Shown here: piece after piece, positions 23,123 through 30,958 of the stretch
Position numbering within the stretch: position 1 is the first letter of the stretch
How the letters are laid out: the number at the start of each line of letters is the position of its first letter
Source of the DNA: Alphaproteobacteria bacterium
GTDB taxonomy: Bacteria; Pseudomonadota; Alphaproteobacteria; Caulobacterales; Hyphomonadaceae
DNA: 35,271 bases
Assembly (NCBI GenBank): GCA_018827375.1
Contig: JAHJYW010000004.1
Span: 1 to 35,271, forward strand
Reading direction: 5' to 3'
Notes under the pieces: model-generated
Told to the model about the DNA's origin: nothing
Seen by the model: the letters and a program-made list of their open reading frames with translations, nothing else
The model's database searches: none
Program-made: the position numbers and the translations under genes

Positions 23123-23154
23123 AACCGGACCGGCCGTGCGCCGTCCGGTTTTTC
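23123..23154 (+). terminator. Rho-independent terminator of phaB
   Basis: Arms AACCGGAC (23123-23130) and GTCCGGTT (23143-23150) form an 8-bp stem with a GC-rich 12-base loop, followed by TTTTTC. It lies 29 bases past the phaB stop. The rest of 23155-23364 up to the convergent cupin gene holds nothing I can identify. Confidence 0.8.
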
Positions 23155-23364
23155 TATATTTGAAGACGCGGAAGGCGAGGTGCCGGAAACGCGTTTCGTG
23201 TATTTCAGGATGGCGATCCATTGCCCCGTCTCCCGCGCTGCCCGGCGAGATGGGAGCCAGCCGGACGGTAAGAGAATACGCCAGGACACGCGCTGTTGGA
23301 CAAGTTTGTGGTGAAAGCCCGGGTGGTGGGCGATTGCGGGGCGTTTCCTGCCGGACAGCGCGCG

Positions 23365-23811
23365 CTAGACCTTTGGCCGCCAGTCAGGCGGGGCCAGTTC
23401 AAACCCCTTGAACTCGAAGCCCGGCGCGACCGTGCAGCTGACGAGTGTCCATGCGCCGAGCGTTTCGGCCGTCTGCCAGTGATGGGCGGGCACGACGAGT
23501 TGCGGATGCTGGCCTGCGCGCAGATCCGGGCCGAGCTGATAGGCATCGGCGCCCTTCCCGTCTGGCGGCGAAAGCGTGAGCGCAAGCGGGCCGCCAGCAT
23601 GCCAGAACCAGCATTCATCCGCGTCGACCCGGTGCCAGGCAGACACTTCATCCGCCTGCAGCAGATAATAGATGGCGGTGGATGTGGGGCGGTAGCCATG
23701 CATGGCCGGGGCGCGGAAGGTTTCGGCGTAATGGCCACCTTCGGGATGCGGCTTGAGGCCGAGCAGTCGTATGATCTCGTTGGCGCCGAGGTCTCCCGAG
23801 ATCGCGTTCAT
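23365..23811 (-). CDS. DUF985 cupin protein
   Basis: A 148-residue single-domain cupin of the DUF985 group. The N-terminal GLKPHPEGGHYAETFRAP, then STAIYYLLQADEVSAWHRVDADECWFWHAGGPLAL, read in two parts (about 39-73), give the usual metal-binding-like His and Glu residues, and VVPAHHWQTAE completes the barrel. Members resemble sugar epimerases in fold, but their activity is not established. The ATG at 23811 shares its A with the TGA stop of gloB, so the two are translationally coupled; a longer frame to 23958 lies inside gloB and is rejected. Confidence 0.85.
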   Translation of the reverse strand: MNAISGDLGANEIIRLLGLKPHPEGGHYAETFRAPAMHGYRPTSTAIYYLLQADEVSAWHRVDADECWFWHAGGPLALTLSPPDGKGADAYQLGPDLRAGQHPQLVVPAHHWQTAETLGAWTLVSCTVAPGFEFKGFELAPPDWRPKV

Positions 23812-24572
23812 CAGAAACGGTCCTTGCGACCGCGGATTTCCGCGAATGTCCCCACAGGGTCGCCGGGATGCCCCATGGCCGCCTGAAGGCCCGGATCGTC
23901 GGCGCGCAGGAAGGGGTTGGTCTTCAGCTCGCGCGAAAGCCGGGTCGGCACCGTCCATTCATTGCGGGATCGCTTGTCGGTGATCTCGTCGACATAGTCT
24001 GCCAGCGCCGTATTGCCGGGATCGACGGTCACCGCGAATTTCGCGTTCGACGCGGTGTACTCATGTGCGCAGTAAAGGGCGGTCTCGGGCGGCAGGTTCT
24101 TGAGGCGCGAGAGCGATTGCCACATCATTTCCGGATTGCCCTCGAACACGCGGCCGCAACCAAGTGCAAACACGGCGTCGCCGACAAAGGCCGTGGATTC
24201 GCCGGCAAGGTGGTAGGCAATATGGCCGAGCGTGTGGCCGGGCACATCAATCACATGCGCAGCGAGCCCGCCCAGGGAGACCACATCACCTGTCTTAACC
24301 GCGCGGTCGATGCCGGGGATCTTTTCCGCTTCGCCAGCCGGGCCGGTAATTAAGCAGCCAGTAGCCTCCTTGATGGCGAGATTGCCGCCAGCATGGTCCG
24401 GGTGCCAGTGCGTGTTCCAGATCTGGCTGATGGTCCAGCCGCGCGCAGCGGCCTCGGCAAGATACTTCTGCGCATCGGGTGTATCGATGGCAGCGGTCTC
24501 GCCGGAAACGGAATCATGTGCAAGGAAGCCGTAATTATCATTCAGGCAGGGAAACTGGTGTATCTGGAACAT
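23811..24572 (-). CDS. gloB: Hydroxyacylglutathione hydrolase (glyoxalase II)
   Basis: A 253-residue metallo-beta-lactamase-fold enzyme that cleaves S-lactoylglutathione to lactate and glutathione, the second step of methylglyoxal removal. The binuclear metal motif is T54-H-W-H-P-D-H60; later ligands are H in PGHTLGH, D in FVGDAVF and H in YCAHEYT. The C-terminal glutathione-binding domain includes KTNPFLR. Length is typical. The ATG at 24572 (MFQIHQFPCLNDNYG) gives the conserved N-terminus, so the frame's extension to 24638 is rejected. It is divergent from the methyltransferase gene, a pairing I recall as common in alphaproteobacteria. Confidence 0.95.
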   Translation of the reverse strand: MFQIHQFPCLNDNYGFLAHDSVSGETAAIDTPDAQKYLAEAAARGWTISQIWNTHWHPDHAGGNLAIKEATGCLITGPAGEAEKIPGIDRAVKTGDVVSLGGLAAHVIDVPGHTLGHIAYHLAGESTAFVGDAVFALGCGRVFEGNPEMMWQSLSRLKNLPPETALYCAHEYTASNAKFAVTVDPGNTALADYVDEITDKRSRNEWTVPTRLSRELKTNPFLRADDPGLQAAMGHPGDPVGTFAEIRGRKDRF

Positions 24573-24636
24573 CAGGTCGTATCTCCGGGCGGCTTCAATT
24601 CGTGGTCGCAAAACCCTAAATAACACAAGGAAGCCC

Positions 24637-25380
24637 ATGCGTCAGGATGCCGTTACCCTCCAGCGATTTTATGCCTCCCCGCTGGGGAATGCGGCCGCGC
24701 GCATCCTGTCGGCAAAGCTTGTCGACCTGTGGGACGAAGCCAATAACCTGTCGGTGCTGGGCCTTGGCTATGCCATTCCGGTTCTGGATGCCTTTGGCGA
24801 CCAGCCGGGCCGCAGCGTGGCAGCCGTGCCATTCGATCACGGGCCGGTGCGCTGGGACCCGAGCGGGCGCGGCAATGCGACCGTCTCTGTGGGCGACCTG
24901 CGCCTGCCCTTCCCGGATGGCCAGTTTGACCGCGTGATCGTGCTGCACGGCCTGGAAGAGACCGGCGACCCGCGGGCCTATTTGCGGGAAATATGGCGCG
25001 TCATGGCGCCCGAGGGCCGCATCGTGCTGGCTGTCTCAAACCGCGCGGGCTTGTGGAGCCGGGCGACGCGCACGCCATTTGGACAGGGGCGCCCCTGGAG
25101 CCGCTCTCAACTTATGAACCTGCTTTCCATCGGGCTTTTCCAGGTGACCGCCAGCGCCAGCGCGCTTTATATGCCGCCCGTATCGGCGCGTCTGGTGACG
25201 GCCGCAGCCGAGGGCTGGGACGCGATCGGACGCATCATCACACCGGGACTTGGCGGTGTTGTTCTGGTCGAAGCGGTCAAGCGATTGTACGCCGAGCCGG
25301 GCGGCGGAGCAGTCGCTCCGGTGGCCGAACGGGTACGGATCGCCAAGCCTGCCGCGACATCAAGGCGTGAAAAACATTGA
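24637..25380 (+). CDS. Class I SAM-dependent methyltransferase-like protein
   Basis: A 247-residue protein. The nucleotide-binding start LSVLGLGYAIP (about 38-48) is a relaxed form of the GxGxG motif. DLRLPFPDGQFDRVIVLHGLEE (in two parts, about 88-109) and LREIWRVMAPEGRIVLAVSNR resemble motifs II-III of class I methyltransferases. The acceptor is unknown, and the loosened SAM loop leaves activity uncertain. The ATG at 24637 has AAGGAAG a few bases upstream. It is divergent from gloB with 64 bases between starts and is followed 56 bases on by the P-II gene. Confidence 0.8.
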   Translation: MRQDAVTLQRFYASPLGNAAARILSAKLVDLWDEANNLSVLGLGYAIPVLDAFGDQPGRSVAAVPFDHGPVRWDPSGRGNATVSVGDLRLPFPDGQFDRVIVLHGLEETGDPRAYLREIWRVMAPEGRIVLAVSNRAGLWSRATRTPFGQGRPWSRSQLMNLLSIGLFQVTASASALYMPPVSARLVTAAAEGWDAIGRIITPGLGGVVLVEAVKRLYAEPGGGAVAPVAERVRIAKPAATSRREKH

Positions 25381-25436
25381 CGAATCCGGTGTGACCGATA
25401 CGTTCGCAACTGCAAAAACCAAAGGGCTGGTGGACT

Positions 25437-25781
25437 ATGAAACTCGTTACCGCAATATTCAAACCAAGCCGTCTGGACGCCGTCATCGACGCGCTGTCTG
25501 AAGCTGGCGCGACCGGACTGACCGTATCGGAAGTGCGTGGTTATGGACGCCAGCAAGGCAAGACCGAAGTCTATCGGGGCGCGGAATATGAAGTACGCCT
25601 GCTGCCGAAGGTGAAAGTTGAAGTCGCTTGCGGCGAGGCCGACGCGGAGCGCTTTGCCGAGGCCATCATTTCGGCGGCAAACACGGGCACCATCGGCGAC
25701 GGCAAAATTTTCATCACGACGGTCGAATCCGTGGTGCGCATCCGTACCGGCGAGCGCGACGAGCAGGCCCTGACAGGCTGA
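25437..25781 (+). CDS. Nitrogen regulatory protein P-II
   Basis: A 114-residue trimeric signal protein of the GlnB/GlnK family that reads 2-oxoglutarate and ATP/ADP. The T-loop carries the uridylylation target Y51 in KTEVYRGAEYEV; the B-loop is TGTIGDGKIFI and the C-terminal segment VVRIRTGERDEQAL. Proteins of this type usually sit beside glnA (GlnB) or amtB (GlnK). Here neither follows: the next gene is a membrane GGDEF/EAL protein, and the one before is a methyltransferase. GlnB and GlnK cannot be told apart from sequence alone, so no symbol is given. A GGTGG element precedes the ATG. Confidence 0.95.
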   Translation: MKLVTAIFKPSRLDAVIDALSEAGATGLTVSEVRGYGRQQGKTEVYRGAEYEVRLLPKVKVEVACGEADAERFAEAIISAANTGTIGDGKIFITTVESVVRIRTGERDEQALTG

Positions 25782-25905
25782 TCCGCATCGCCTTCATGGC
25801 AAACCAGAGCTTAACACGAGCGGCATTGTTTCGCTGCCCGGCGCAAAGCTTCGTGAACCGGGGGTCTGTAAGGATACCAGCCTAGTATCGGGCCGGGATT
25901 ATTAC

Positions 25906-25947
25906 ATGCGCTATCTGTTCAACTCCCATTCTGGCAGGACGCGCTGA
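25906..25947 (+). CDS. Possible 13-residue upstream ORF
   Basis: ATG at 25906 opens a 13-codon frame (MRYLFNSHSGRTR) whose TGA shares its A with the ATG of the GGDEF/EAL gene. The TGATG junction would allow coupled translation. There is no clear ribosome site before it, so it may be chance. Confidence 0.25.
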   Translation: MRYLFNSHSGRTR

Positions 25948-27383
25948 TGTCCGTCCTGTCCGGGATTCTCATCGCCAATATCTCGCTGGCCCTTCTGGCC
26001 GCGCTGATCTACTGGCAAGGCACGATGCATGCCGAACAGTTGCGCGATGTGCGCCGCGAGTTCAACAAGCTGTCCTCGATCGATCCCGTTACCGAACTTC
26101 CCAATCGGGCCATGCTGCACGAGCGCCTGACCGAAGCGCTCGAAGGCGAAGGCCCGGAACCGGCGCTGATGGTGATCGAGCTGGACGGTTTCAAAGTGAT
26201 CAATGATACTCTGGGCCACGAGACGGGCGACGACCTGCTCAAGGCCGTGGCGATGCGGATGACCAGCTGCCTGCACGACAAGGACCTGCTGGCGCGTGTT
26301 GGCGGCGGCGAGTTTGCCGCGCTGATCACGCGGCAAGACGCCGAAGTGCGCGCCGCGCAGACGGCGCAATCGATTGACGAGGCCATGCATGCGCCGTTCC
26401 GCATTGGCGAGGACGTGATCAATGTGAAGGCCAATATCGGCATCGCGCCGACACGGAAGGGCGAAGTGCCAGCGACCGAAATCGTGCGCCGCGCGGATGT
26501 CGCCATGTTTGCCGCCAAGAATGACAAGCAGACGACGATCCGCACCTATTCGCCTGCCATGGATGAAGCGCTGCAATTGCGCCGGACGATCAATTCCGAA
26601 CTCGATCTTGCCTTGATGAACAACCAGCTGCAGCTGGTCTACCAGCCGCTGGTCTGTGCACGCACGGGCAAGGTCATTAGCGCTGAAGCCCTGATGCGCT
26701 GGCCCGGCAAGCAGGGTCCGGGCGGTTCGCCGGGTGTATTCATCCCGATTGCCGAGGATAGCGGACTCATCACGAAACTGGGCGCTTGGGCGCTGGATCA
26801 AGCCATGCTGGAGATCAAGCGGCAGCGGACAATCCCGATTGCGGTCAATGTCTCGCCGGTACAATTTCGCGTCGACGGGTTTGCAGCCAGCGTGGAAGCC
26901 GCGCTGGACCGCCATGGTGTCGACCCGTCCCTGCTGCATATCGAAATCACCGAAGGCGTGCTGATCTCGCACACGGGCGAAGCCCAGCGCACCATGAAGC
27001 GCCTGCGCCAGATGGGCGTGCATGTCCTGCTGGATGATTTCGGCACAGGCTATTCATCGCTGAGCTATCTGCAGCAATTCCAATTCGACGGGCTGAAGAT
27101 CGACCGGGCCTTCATCCAGCAGCTCGATTTCAGCCACACGAGCCAGCAGCTGCTGAAATCGATCATTGCCCTGGGTCACAGCCTGAACATGAAGGTTGTT
27201 GCCGAAGGCGTGGAAACCGAGGACCAGGCTGCCGTGCTGCAATTGCTGGCCTGTGACTACCTGCAAGGCTATGCGCTGGGGCGCCCGGATGCAGCCGACA
27301 AGCTGCATGCCATGACGGGGCCTGAGGAATTGCTGGGCGGCCTGCACCGCAAGGGCGGCGGCTGGACCGGCGCCGTCAACTAG
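25947..27383 (+). CDS. Membrane GGDEF/EAL protein, probable c-di-GMP phosphodiesterase
   Basis: A 478-residue protein: one N-terminal transmembrane helix (about 4-22), a short coiled linker, GGDEF domain (about 45-200) and EAL domain (about 215-455). The GGDEF signature is G119-G-G-E-F123: the catalytic Asp/Glu is Gly. The first metal Asp is E78, and the inhibitory RxxD site reads HxxD. The cyclase domain is therefore probably inactive. The EAL domain is intact: SAEALMRW, NVSP, EITEG, LDDFGTGYSSL, DGLKIDRAF and VAEGVET are all present. A phosphodiesterase with a regulatory GGDEF module, as in Caulobacter PdeA (CC3396), is the best reading. It follows the P-II gene by 165 bases. Confidence 0.92.
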   Translation: MSVLSGILIANISLALLAALIYWQGTMHAEQLRDVRREFNKLSSIDPVTELPNRAMLHERLTEALEGEGPEPALMVIELDGFKVINDTLGHETGDDLLKAVAMRMTSCLHDKDLLARVGGGEFAALITRQDAEVRAAQTAQSIDEAMHAPFRIGEDVINVKANIGIAPTRKGEVPATEIVRRADVAMFAAKNDKQTTIRTYSPAMDEALQLRRTINSELDLALMNNQLQLVYQPLVCARTGKVISAEALMRWPGKQGPGGSPGVFIPIAEDSGLITKLGAWALDQAMLEIKRQRTIPIAVNVSPVQFRVDGFAASVEAALDRHGVDPSLLHIEITEGVLISHTGEAQRTMKRLRQMGVHVLLDDFGTGYSSLSYLQQFQFDGLKIDRAFIQQLDFSHTSQQLLKSIIALGHSLNMKVVAEGVETEDQAAVLQLLACDYLQGYALGRPDAADKLHAMTGPEELLGGLHRKGGGWTGAVN

Positions 27384-27760
27384 CGGCGATTCTTGATATC
27401 GGCCGCGGTGACTTCTTCGGCATTGTGATGCAGCTGCAGGTTCAGCAGCACGGCCTTCGCGACCGGCAGCAGCAACATGCACAGCCCGATGAGCACAACG
27501 CATAGCACGACGAAAGACAGAATCTTGGCGACGGCGGGCAGCGGGCTCATCGGCAGCAGGAACAGGAACGGCGCGAGCAGGATCAGCACGCCGAAGCCGA
27601 CAAAGAAAGCCGGGCCGTCCGCTGTGTCGGCCGACGTCATGTCGCGCTTGCAGACCGGGCATTCGGTGTTGAGCTTCAGATAGCCCGAGAACAGCTTGCC
27701 CTCGCCGCATTTACCGCAACGCAGGCGCAGGCCCGACAGAATGGGGGATGTGTTGGCCAT
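27380..27760 (-). CDS. DUF983 family membrane protein
   Basis: A 126-residue protein with an N-terminal zinc ribbon (C15-GKC18 and, after 15 residues, CPVC at 34-37) and two hydrophobic helices (about 50-70 and 77-105). DUF983 proteins are common in alphaproteobacteria, often near cytochrome oxidase genes, but their role is not established. The gene converges on the EAL gene, with a four-base overlap of the stops, and is divergent from tyrA across 180 bases. Confidence 0.87.
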   Translation of the reverse strand: MANTSPILSGLRLRCGKCGEGKLFSGYLKLNTECPVCKRDMTSADTADGPAFFVGFGVLILLAPFLFLLPMSPLPAVAKILSFVVLCVVLIGLCMLLLPVAKAVLLNLQLHHNAEEVTAADIKNRR

Positions 27761-27831
27761 GTCAGTCTCCGTGTTTCAAGGCTTATGTAAGCCCTCGGTT
27801 CAGGCATTGAGCCGTGCCAAACCGTCGCTGG

Positions 27832-27884
27832 AGGTCAAAAGTCACACGTGCGGGTGGTGCATAAACCCGGATCACCCTTGACCT
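27832..27884. promoter_or_regulatory. Inverted repeats in the tyrA leader
   Basis: AGGTCAA (27832-27838) pairs perfectly with TTGACCT (27878-27884). Inside, GGGTG (27852-27856) pairs with CACCC (27873-27877), directly next to the 3' arm. A CACGTG palindrome lies at 27845-27850. The block ends 56 bases before tyrA in the 180-base divergent spacer. It could be an RNA leader fold or protein sites; I cannot decide. Confidence 0.25.
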
Positions 27885-27940
27885 TGGGCTTCGCTTTGCA
27901 CACCAGAGCAACGCAGATGACCTGAACAAGAGTACACAGA

Positions 27941-28888
27941 ATGAGCGACCCCGTCTTTCCCGCAATTGCCATCATCGGCACCGGCCTTATCGGCGCATCC
28001 ATTGCCCGGGCCGCCGCCGAATATGGCGCGGCCGGATCGATCAGCCTGTATGATGCCAGCGATGATGTCCGCAGGCGAGCCGAAGGGCTGGGCCTGGGAG
28101 ACGTGGCCGACACGCTGGAGGCTGCTGTAGCCGAGGCCGACTGCGTGCTGCTGTGCGTGCCTGTGGGAGCCCTGGCCGCTGTCGCCGCCGCTGCCGTGCC
28201 GCATATGAAAACCGGCGCGATCCTGACGGATGTCGGTTCGGTGAAGGGAGAGGCCGCCGCTGCCCTGATGGCCGCCGATGACGGGCGCGTGCATATCATT
28301 CCGGGACATCCGATTGCCGGCACGGAGCAATCCGGCCCGGAAGCGGGCTTTGCGACCCTGTTCCGGGATGCATGGCACATCCTGACACCGGGCCCGCGCA
28401 CAGACGAAGCCTATCTCGCCGCTGTCGATGGCTTGACGCGCTTCTGGCAGGCACTGGGCTCCAAGGTGGAGACAATGGACACCGCGCGCCATGACCGCGT
28501 GCTGGCGATTACCAGCCACCTGCCCCACCTGATCGCATTCAATATCGTGGCGACCGCGTTCGACATGGAAACGGTCGAAGAGGGCGAAGTCGTGAAATAC
28601 TCGGCTGGCGGCTTCCGCGACTTCACGCGGATCGCGGCCTCCGATCCCGTCATGTGGCGCGACGTGTTCCTGACCAACAAGGAAGCGGTTCTGGAATGTC
28701 TCGGGCGGTTCTCCGAAGACCTCGCCGTGCTGCAACGCGCCATTCGCTGGGGTGATGGCGACATGCTCATGCGCGAGTTCACGCGGGCGCGCACGATCCG
28801 CAAGGCGATCATCGATGCGGGTCAGGATTCAAGCGCCGTCAACTTCGGCCGTAACCCGCATCTGGAAACGGAGACTGACGAGGCATGA
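27941..28888 (+). CDS. tyrA: Prephenate/arogenate dehydrogenase family protein
   Basis: A 315-residue enzyme of tyrosine synthesis that oxidatively decarboxylates prephenate or arogenate. The dinucleotide loop GTGLIGAS is at 13-20. VLLCVPVGA, LTDVGSVKG, the active-site IPGHPIAGTEQSG and the ITSHLPHLIAF helix with its substrate-binding His follow the family order. No ACT or chorismate mutase domain is attached. Cofactor and substrate preference cannot be read with certainty. It overlaps the DUF2164 gene by four bases (ATGA); hisC, its frequent neighbour, is not seen. Confidence 0.92.
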   Translation: MSDPVFPAIAIIGTGLIGASIARAAAEYGAAGSISLYDASDDVRRRAEGLGLGDVADTLEAAVAEADCVLLCVPVGALAAVAAAAVPHMKTGAILTDVGSVKGEAAAALMAADDGRVHIIPGHPIAGTEQSGPEAGFATLFRDAWHILTPGPRTDEAYLAAVDGLTRFWQALGSKVETMDTARHDRVLAITSHLPHLIAFNIVATAFDMETVEEGEVVKYSAGGFRDFTRIAASDPVMWRDVFLTNKEAVLECLGRFSEDLAVLQRAIRWGDGDMLMREFTRARTIRKAIIDAGQDSSAVNFGRNPHLETETDEA

Positions 28889-29124
28889 AGGAGATCACGC
28901 TTACGCCCGAACGCCGCGAGGCGCTGTGCCGCGAAGTGCAGAAGACGTTCAGCGCGGCCTTTGACGAAACCCTGAGTGATTTCCGGGCCAGCGAGATTGT
29001 CGACCTGATGCTGAAGATGATAGGACCAGCTGTCTATAACCAGGCCGTGCAGGATGTGCGCGCGCACCTGCAGGGCAAGCTGGATGATCTCGACGGTGAG
29101 GTCTGGGTCGATGGCGGCGTGTAG
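28885..29124 (+). CDS. DUF2164 family protein
   Basis: A 79-residue soluble protein matching the DUF2164 pattern: a charged start (MKEITLTPERRE), a helix ending FRASEIVDLMLKMIGPAVYNQ, then VQDVRAHLQGKLDDLDGEVW. The function of this small family is unknown. The ATG overlaps the stop of tyrA, so expression is coupled to tyrosine synthesis. Confidence 0.85.
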   Translation: MKEITLTPERREALCREVQKTFSAAFDETLSDFRASEIVDLMLKMIGPAVYNQAVQDVRAHLQGKLDDLDGEVWVDGGV

Positions 29125-29189
29125 GCGCTTCACGCGCTTGTGTGTGTTGCGTGTCTGAACCGGTCGCTAAATCTGTGCGTATGAGAAGC

Positions 29190-29714
29190 ATGACACATTC
29201 CATCCTTTCCCGCCGCGCCCTGCTGCTGTCAGGCTCTGCCGCCCTCGCGGTCGCTGCCTGTTCTTCTGCCGGCGCAGACAAGAAACCACCCGAAGCTGCT
29301 GCCGACCGCGATGCCTATGCCGGCAACGAGTGGCGCGACCTGACCGCGGACCAGTGGCGCGAGCGCCTTTCGCCCGCCGCCTTTGCCGTGCTGCGCAAGG
29401 AAGACACGGAGCGCGCGTTCACGTCGCCGCTGGAAAATGAGAAGCGCGACGGCACGTATCACTGTGCCGGGTGCGACCTGCCGCTGTTCTCTTCCGCGAA
29501 GAAATTCGACAGCGGCACCGGCTGGCCGAGCTTTTTCGACGTGATGCCGGGCGCTGTTGCGACAAGCGTTGACCGCAAGCTGATCTACACGCGCACGGAA
29601 TATCATTGCGCGCGCTGCCTCGGCCATCAGGGACACGTCTTCGAAGACGGCCCGGCGCCGACCGGCCTGCGCTGGTGCAATAATGGCGTTGCGCTGAGCT
29701 TCAAGCCCGCCTGA
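29190..29714 (+). CDS. msrB: Peptide-methionine (R)-S-oxide reductase MsrB, Tat-exported lipoprotein
   Basis: A 174-residue protein from the ATG at 29190 (29181 is an in-frame alternative). The N-terminus has a twin-arginine motif (S7-R-R-A-L-L) and a lipobox ending VAAC (C24), so it is probably Tat-exported and lipid-anchored. The MsrB domain covers about 47-174: the zinc pairs are C92/C95 and C140/C143, and the catalytic Cys is C163 in GLRWCNN. The place of the usual resolving Cys is Thr in SGTGWPSFF, so recycling must use another route. It would repair oxidised envelope proteins. It converges on the M23 gene with two bases between the stops. Confidence 0.92.
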   Translation: MTHSILSRRALLLSGSAALAVAACSSAGADKKPPEAAADRDAYAGNEWRDLTADQWRERLSPAAFAVLRKEDTERAFTSPLENEKRDGTYHCAGCDLPLFSSAKKFDSGTGWPSFFDVMPGAVATSVDRKLIYTRTEYHCARCLGHQGHVFEDGPAPTGLRWCNNGVALSFKPA

Positions 29715-29716
29715 GC

Positions 29717-30958
29717 CTATTCCGTGATGACATAGCCTTCGGGAATGACGAACGGTGCCGTGGCGACGGAAACATTCTGTTCGACTTCCTCGCCGGGACC
29801 GTTCTCACGGCGCTCATAGGCCTCGACAAGTGACAGGTAGGGCGGGACATAGACCCAGCCCTGATCTGCCATGTTCTGGACGATCTCGAAGTGGAGATGG
29901 AACGTTGTCGCCGAGCCGCCGAAATCGTTCGAAACGTAACCGAGGGACTGGCCAGCGGTGACGGTGTCACCCGTCTTCACTTTGAGCTTCGCCATGTTGA
30001 GGTGGAGGTATTTGTAGATACGTCCCCCAGCGCGCAGGCTGATTGAATAGGAGCCGACATTAGAGATGACGCCATCTTCGGTGGCGACCACTTCCTGCAG
30101 GGCGCGGTCAGCTTTGGCCGTCCGGCGCATTGTGTTGCACTGCGCGGGCGTGCCCACACGGATGTCCTGGCCCTGGTGGATTTTCTGGGCCGGACAGTAG
30201 GGCGAACCCCTGTTGGCACTGCGGGTTTCGCAAAAATTGTCGCGCCATGGATAAGCGAAATTGCGTGCATCGCACTGATCGCCGCCGCCGATGCCGCCGC
30301 CAAAGGTGAAGACCTGCGACTGGAGATAGGCGGGCGCTGATTTCACTGGGAAAACAATGCCCGGGGCATGGACGATCTGGTCAATATCGCCCTGCCCTGA
30401 ACCGGGCAATAGCGCGCCGGGAGCGTGATAGCTGAAGACCGGTTCGACGGGCGGTGTGGCGGGTTCCGCGGGCGTTTCGGCCGTGTCTTCAGGAGGCGTA
30501 GGAATGTCTTCCGGTGTGTCGCCGGGTGGTTCCGAGTCCGTTCCAGGGACTTCCGGGTCCGTTCCAGGTGTATCGGTGGCAGGTGGCGTGTCGGTTTCGG
30601 TAGGTATTTCGGGCGTCACGTCCGTGTCGGTCGGAGGCGTTTCCGTTGGCACCTCGACACTTGTGTCAGGGGGCGTGACCGTATCGTCACCTGAGACCGG
30701 ATCGGTTGCTGGCGCATCCGTTTCGGTCGGCGTTTCGCTTGCATCCGTTGGATCGGCCGGATCGTCGGGGGTTTCGCCATAGGGATTTTCGACCGGGGCA
30801 CCGGGAGGGGGCGGACCGGGTGCGCCGGGCGGAATGGCGGGGCCGGGTTCGGGCGTCGAGGGCGGTGGGCCGCCATCGCCCGGGAAGCGGATGAAGTCAC
30901 AGCCCGCGAGGCCGGTCACGGCCAACGCGGCAAGCACATAGGCAATCGGCTTGTGCAT
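29717..30958 (-). CDS. M23 family metallopeptidase lipoprotein
   Basis: A 413-residue envelope protein: lipoprotein signal (LAGC, C20), a long linker (about 28-174) almost wholly Pro, Thr, Asp, Glu and Ser, a four-Cys segment (C229, C243, C255, C274), then the LytM/M23 domain (about 255-375). The zinc and catalytic residues are in place: H261 and D265 (HQGQD), H319 (YLHL), and H354/H356 (FHLHFE). An active peptidoglycan endopeptidase is therefore expected. The linker would let the enzyme reach across the periplasm from its lipid anchor. The ATG shares its A with the upstream stop (TGATG). It is the last gene of a four-gene operon. Confidence 0.9.
   Translation of the reverse strand: MHKPIAYVLAALAVTGLAGCDFIRFPGDGGPPPSTPEPGPAIPPGAPGPPPPGAPVENPYGETPDDPADPTDASETPTETDAPATDPVSGDDTVTPPDTSVEVPTETPPTDTDVTPEIPTETDTPPATDTPGTDPEVPGTDSEPPGDTPEDIPTPPEDTAETPAEPATPPVEPVFSYHAPGALLPGSGQGDIDQIVHAPGIVFPVKSAPAYLQSQVFTFGGGIGGGDQCDARNFAYPWRDNFCETRSANRGSPYCPAQKIHQGQDIRVGTPAQCNTMRRTAKADRALQEVVATEDGVISNVGSYSISLRAGGRIYKYLHLNMAKLKVKTGDTVTAGQSLGYVSNDFGGSATTFHLHFEIVQNMADQGWVYVPPYLSLVEAYERRENGPGEEVEQNVSVATAPFVIPEGYVITE
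30430..30880. repeat. Low-complexity coding tract for the M23 linker
   Basis: The DNA coding the linker is built from short degenerate repeats of Pro-Thr-Asp-type codons. A clear 21-base unit recurs: TCCGTTCCAGG at 30537-30547 and again at 30558-30568, corresponding to adjoining PGTD heptads. Such tracts can change length by slippage or recombination. Confidence 0.55.

Noticed and set aside
22330..23289. A 319-codon minus-strand frame.
   Set aside because: It is antisense to phaB, whose identity is certain.
23155..23364. Spacer between the phaB terminator and the cupin gene, tested for an extra small gene.
   Set aside because: Frames here lack ribosome sites and recognisable composition; nothing supportable was found.
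25911..27023. A 370-codon minus-strand frame rich in His, Arg and Gln.
   Set aside because: It is the antisense shadow of the GGDEF/EAL gene; its composition is typical of mirrored codons.
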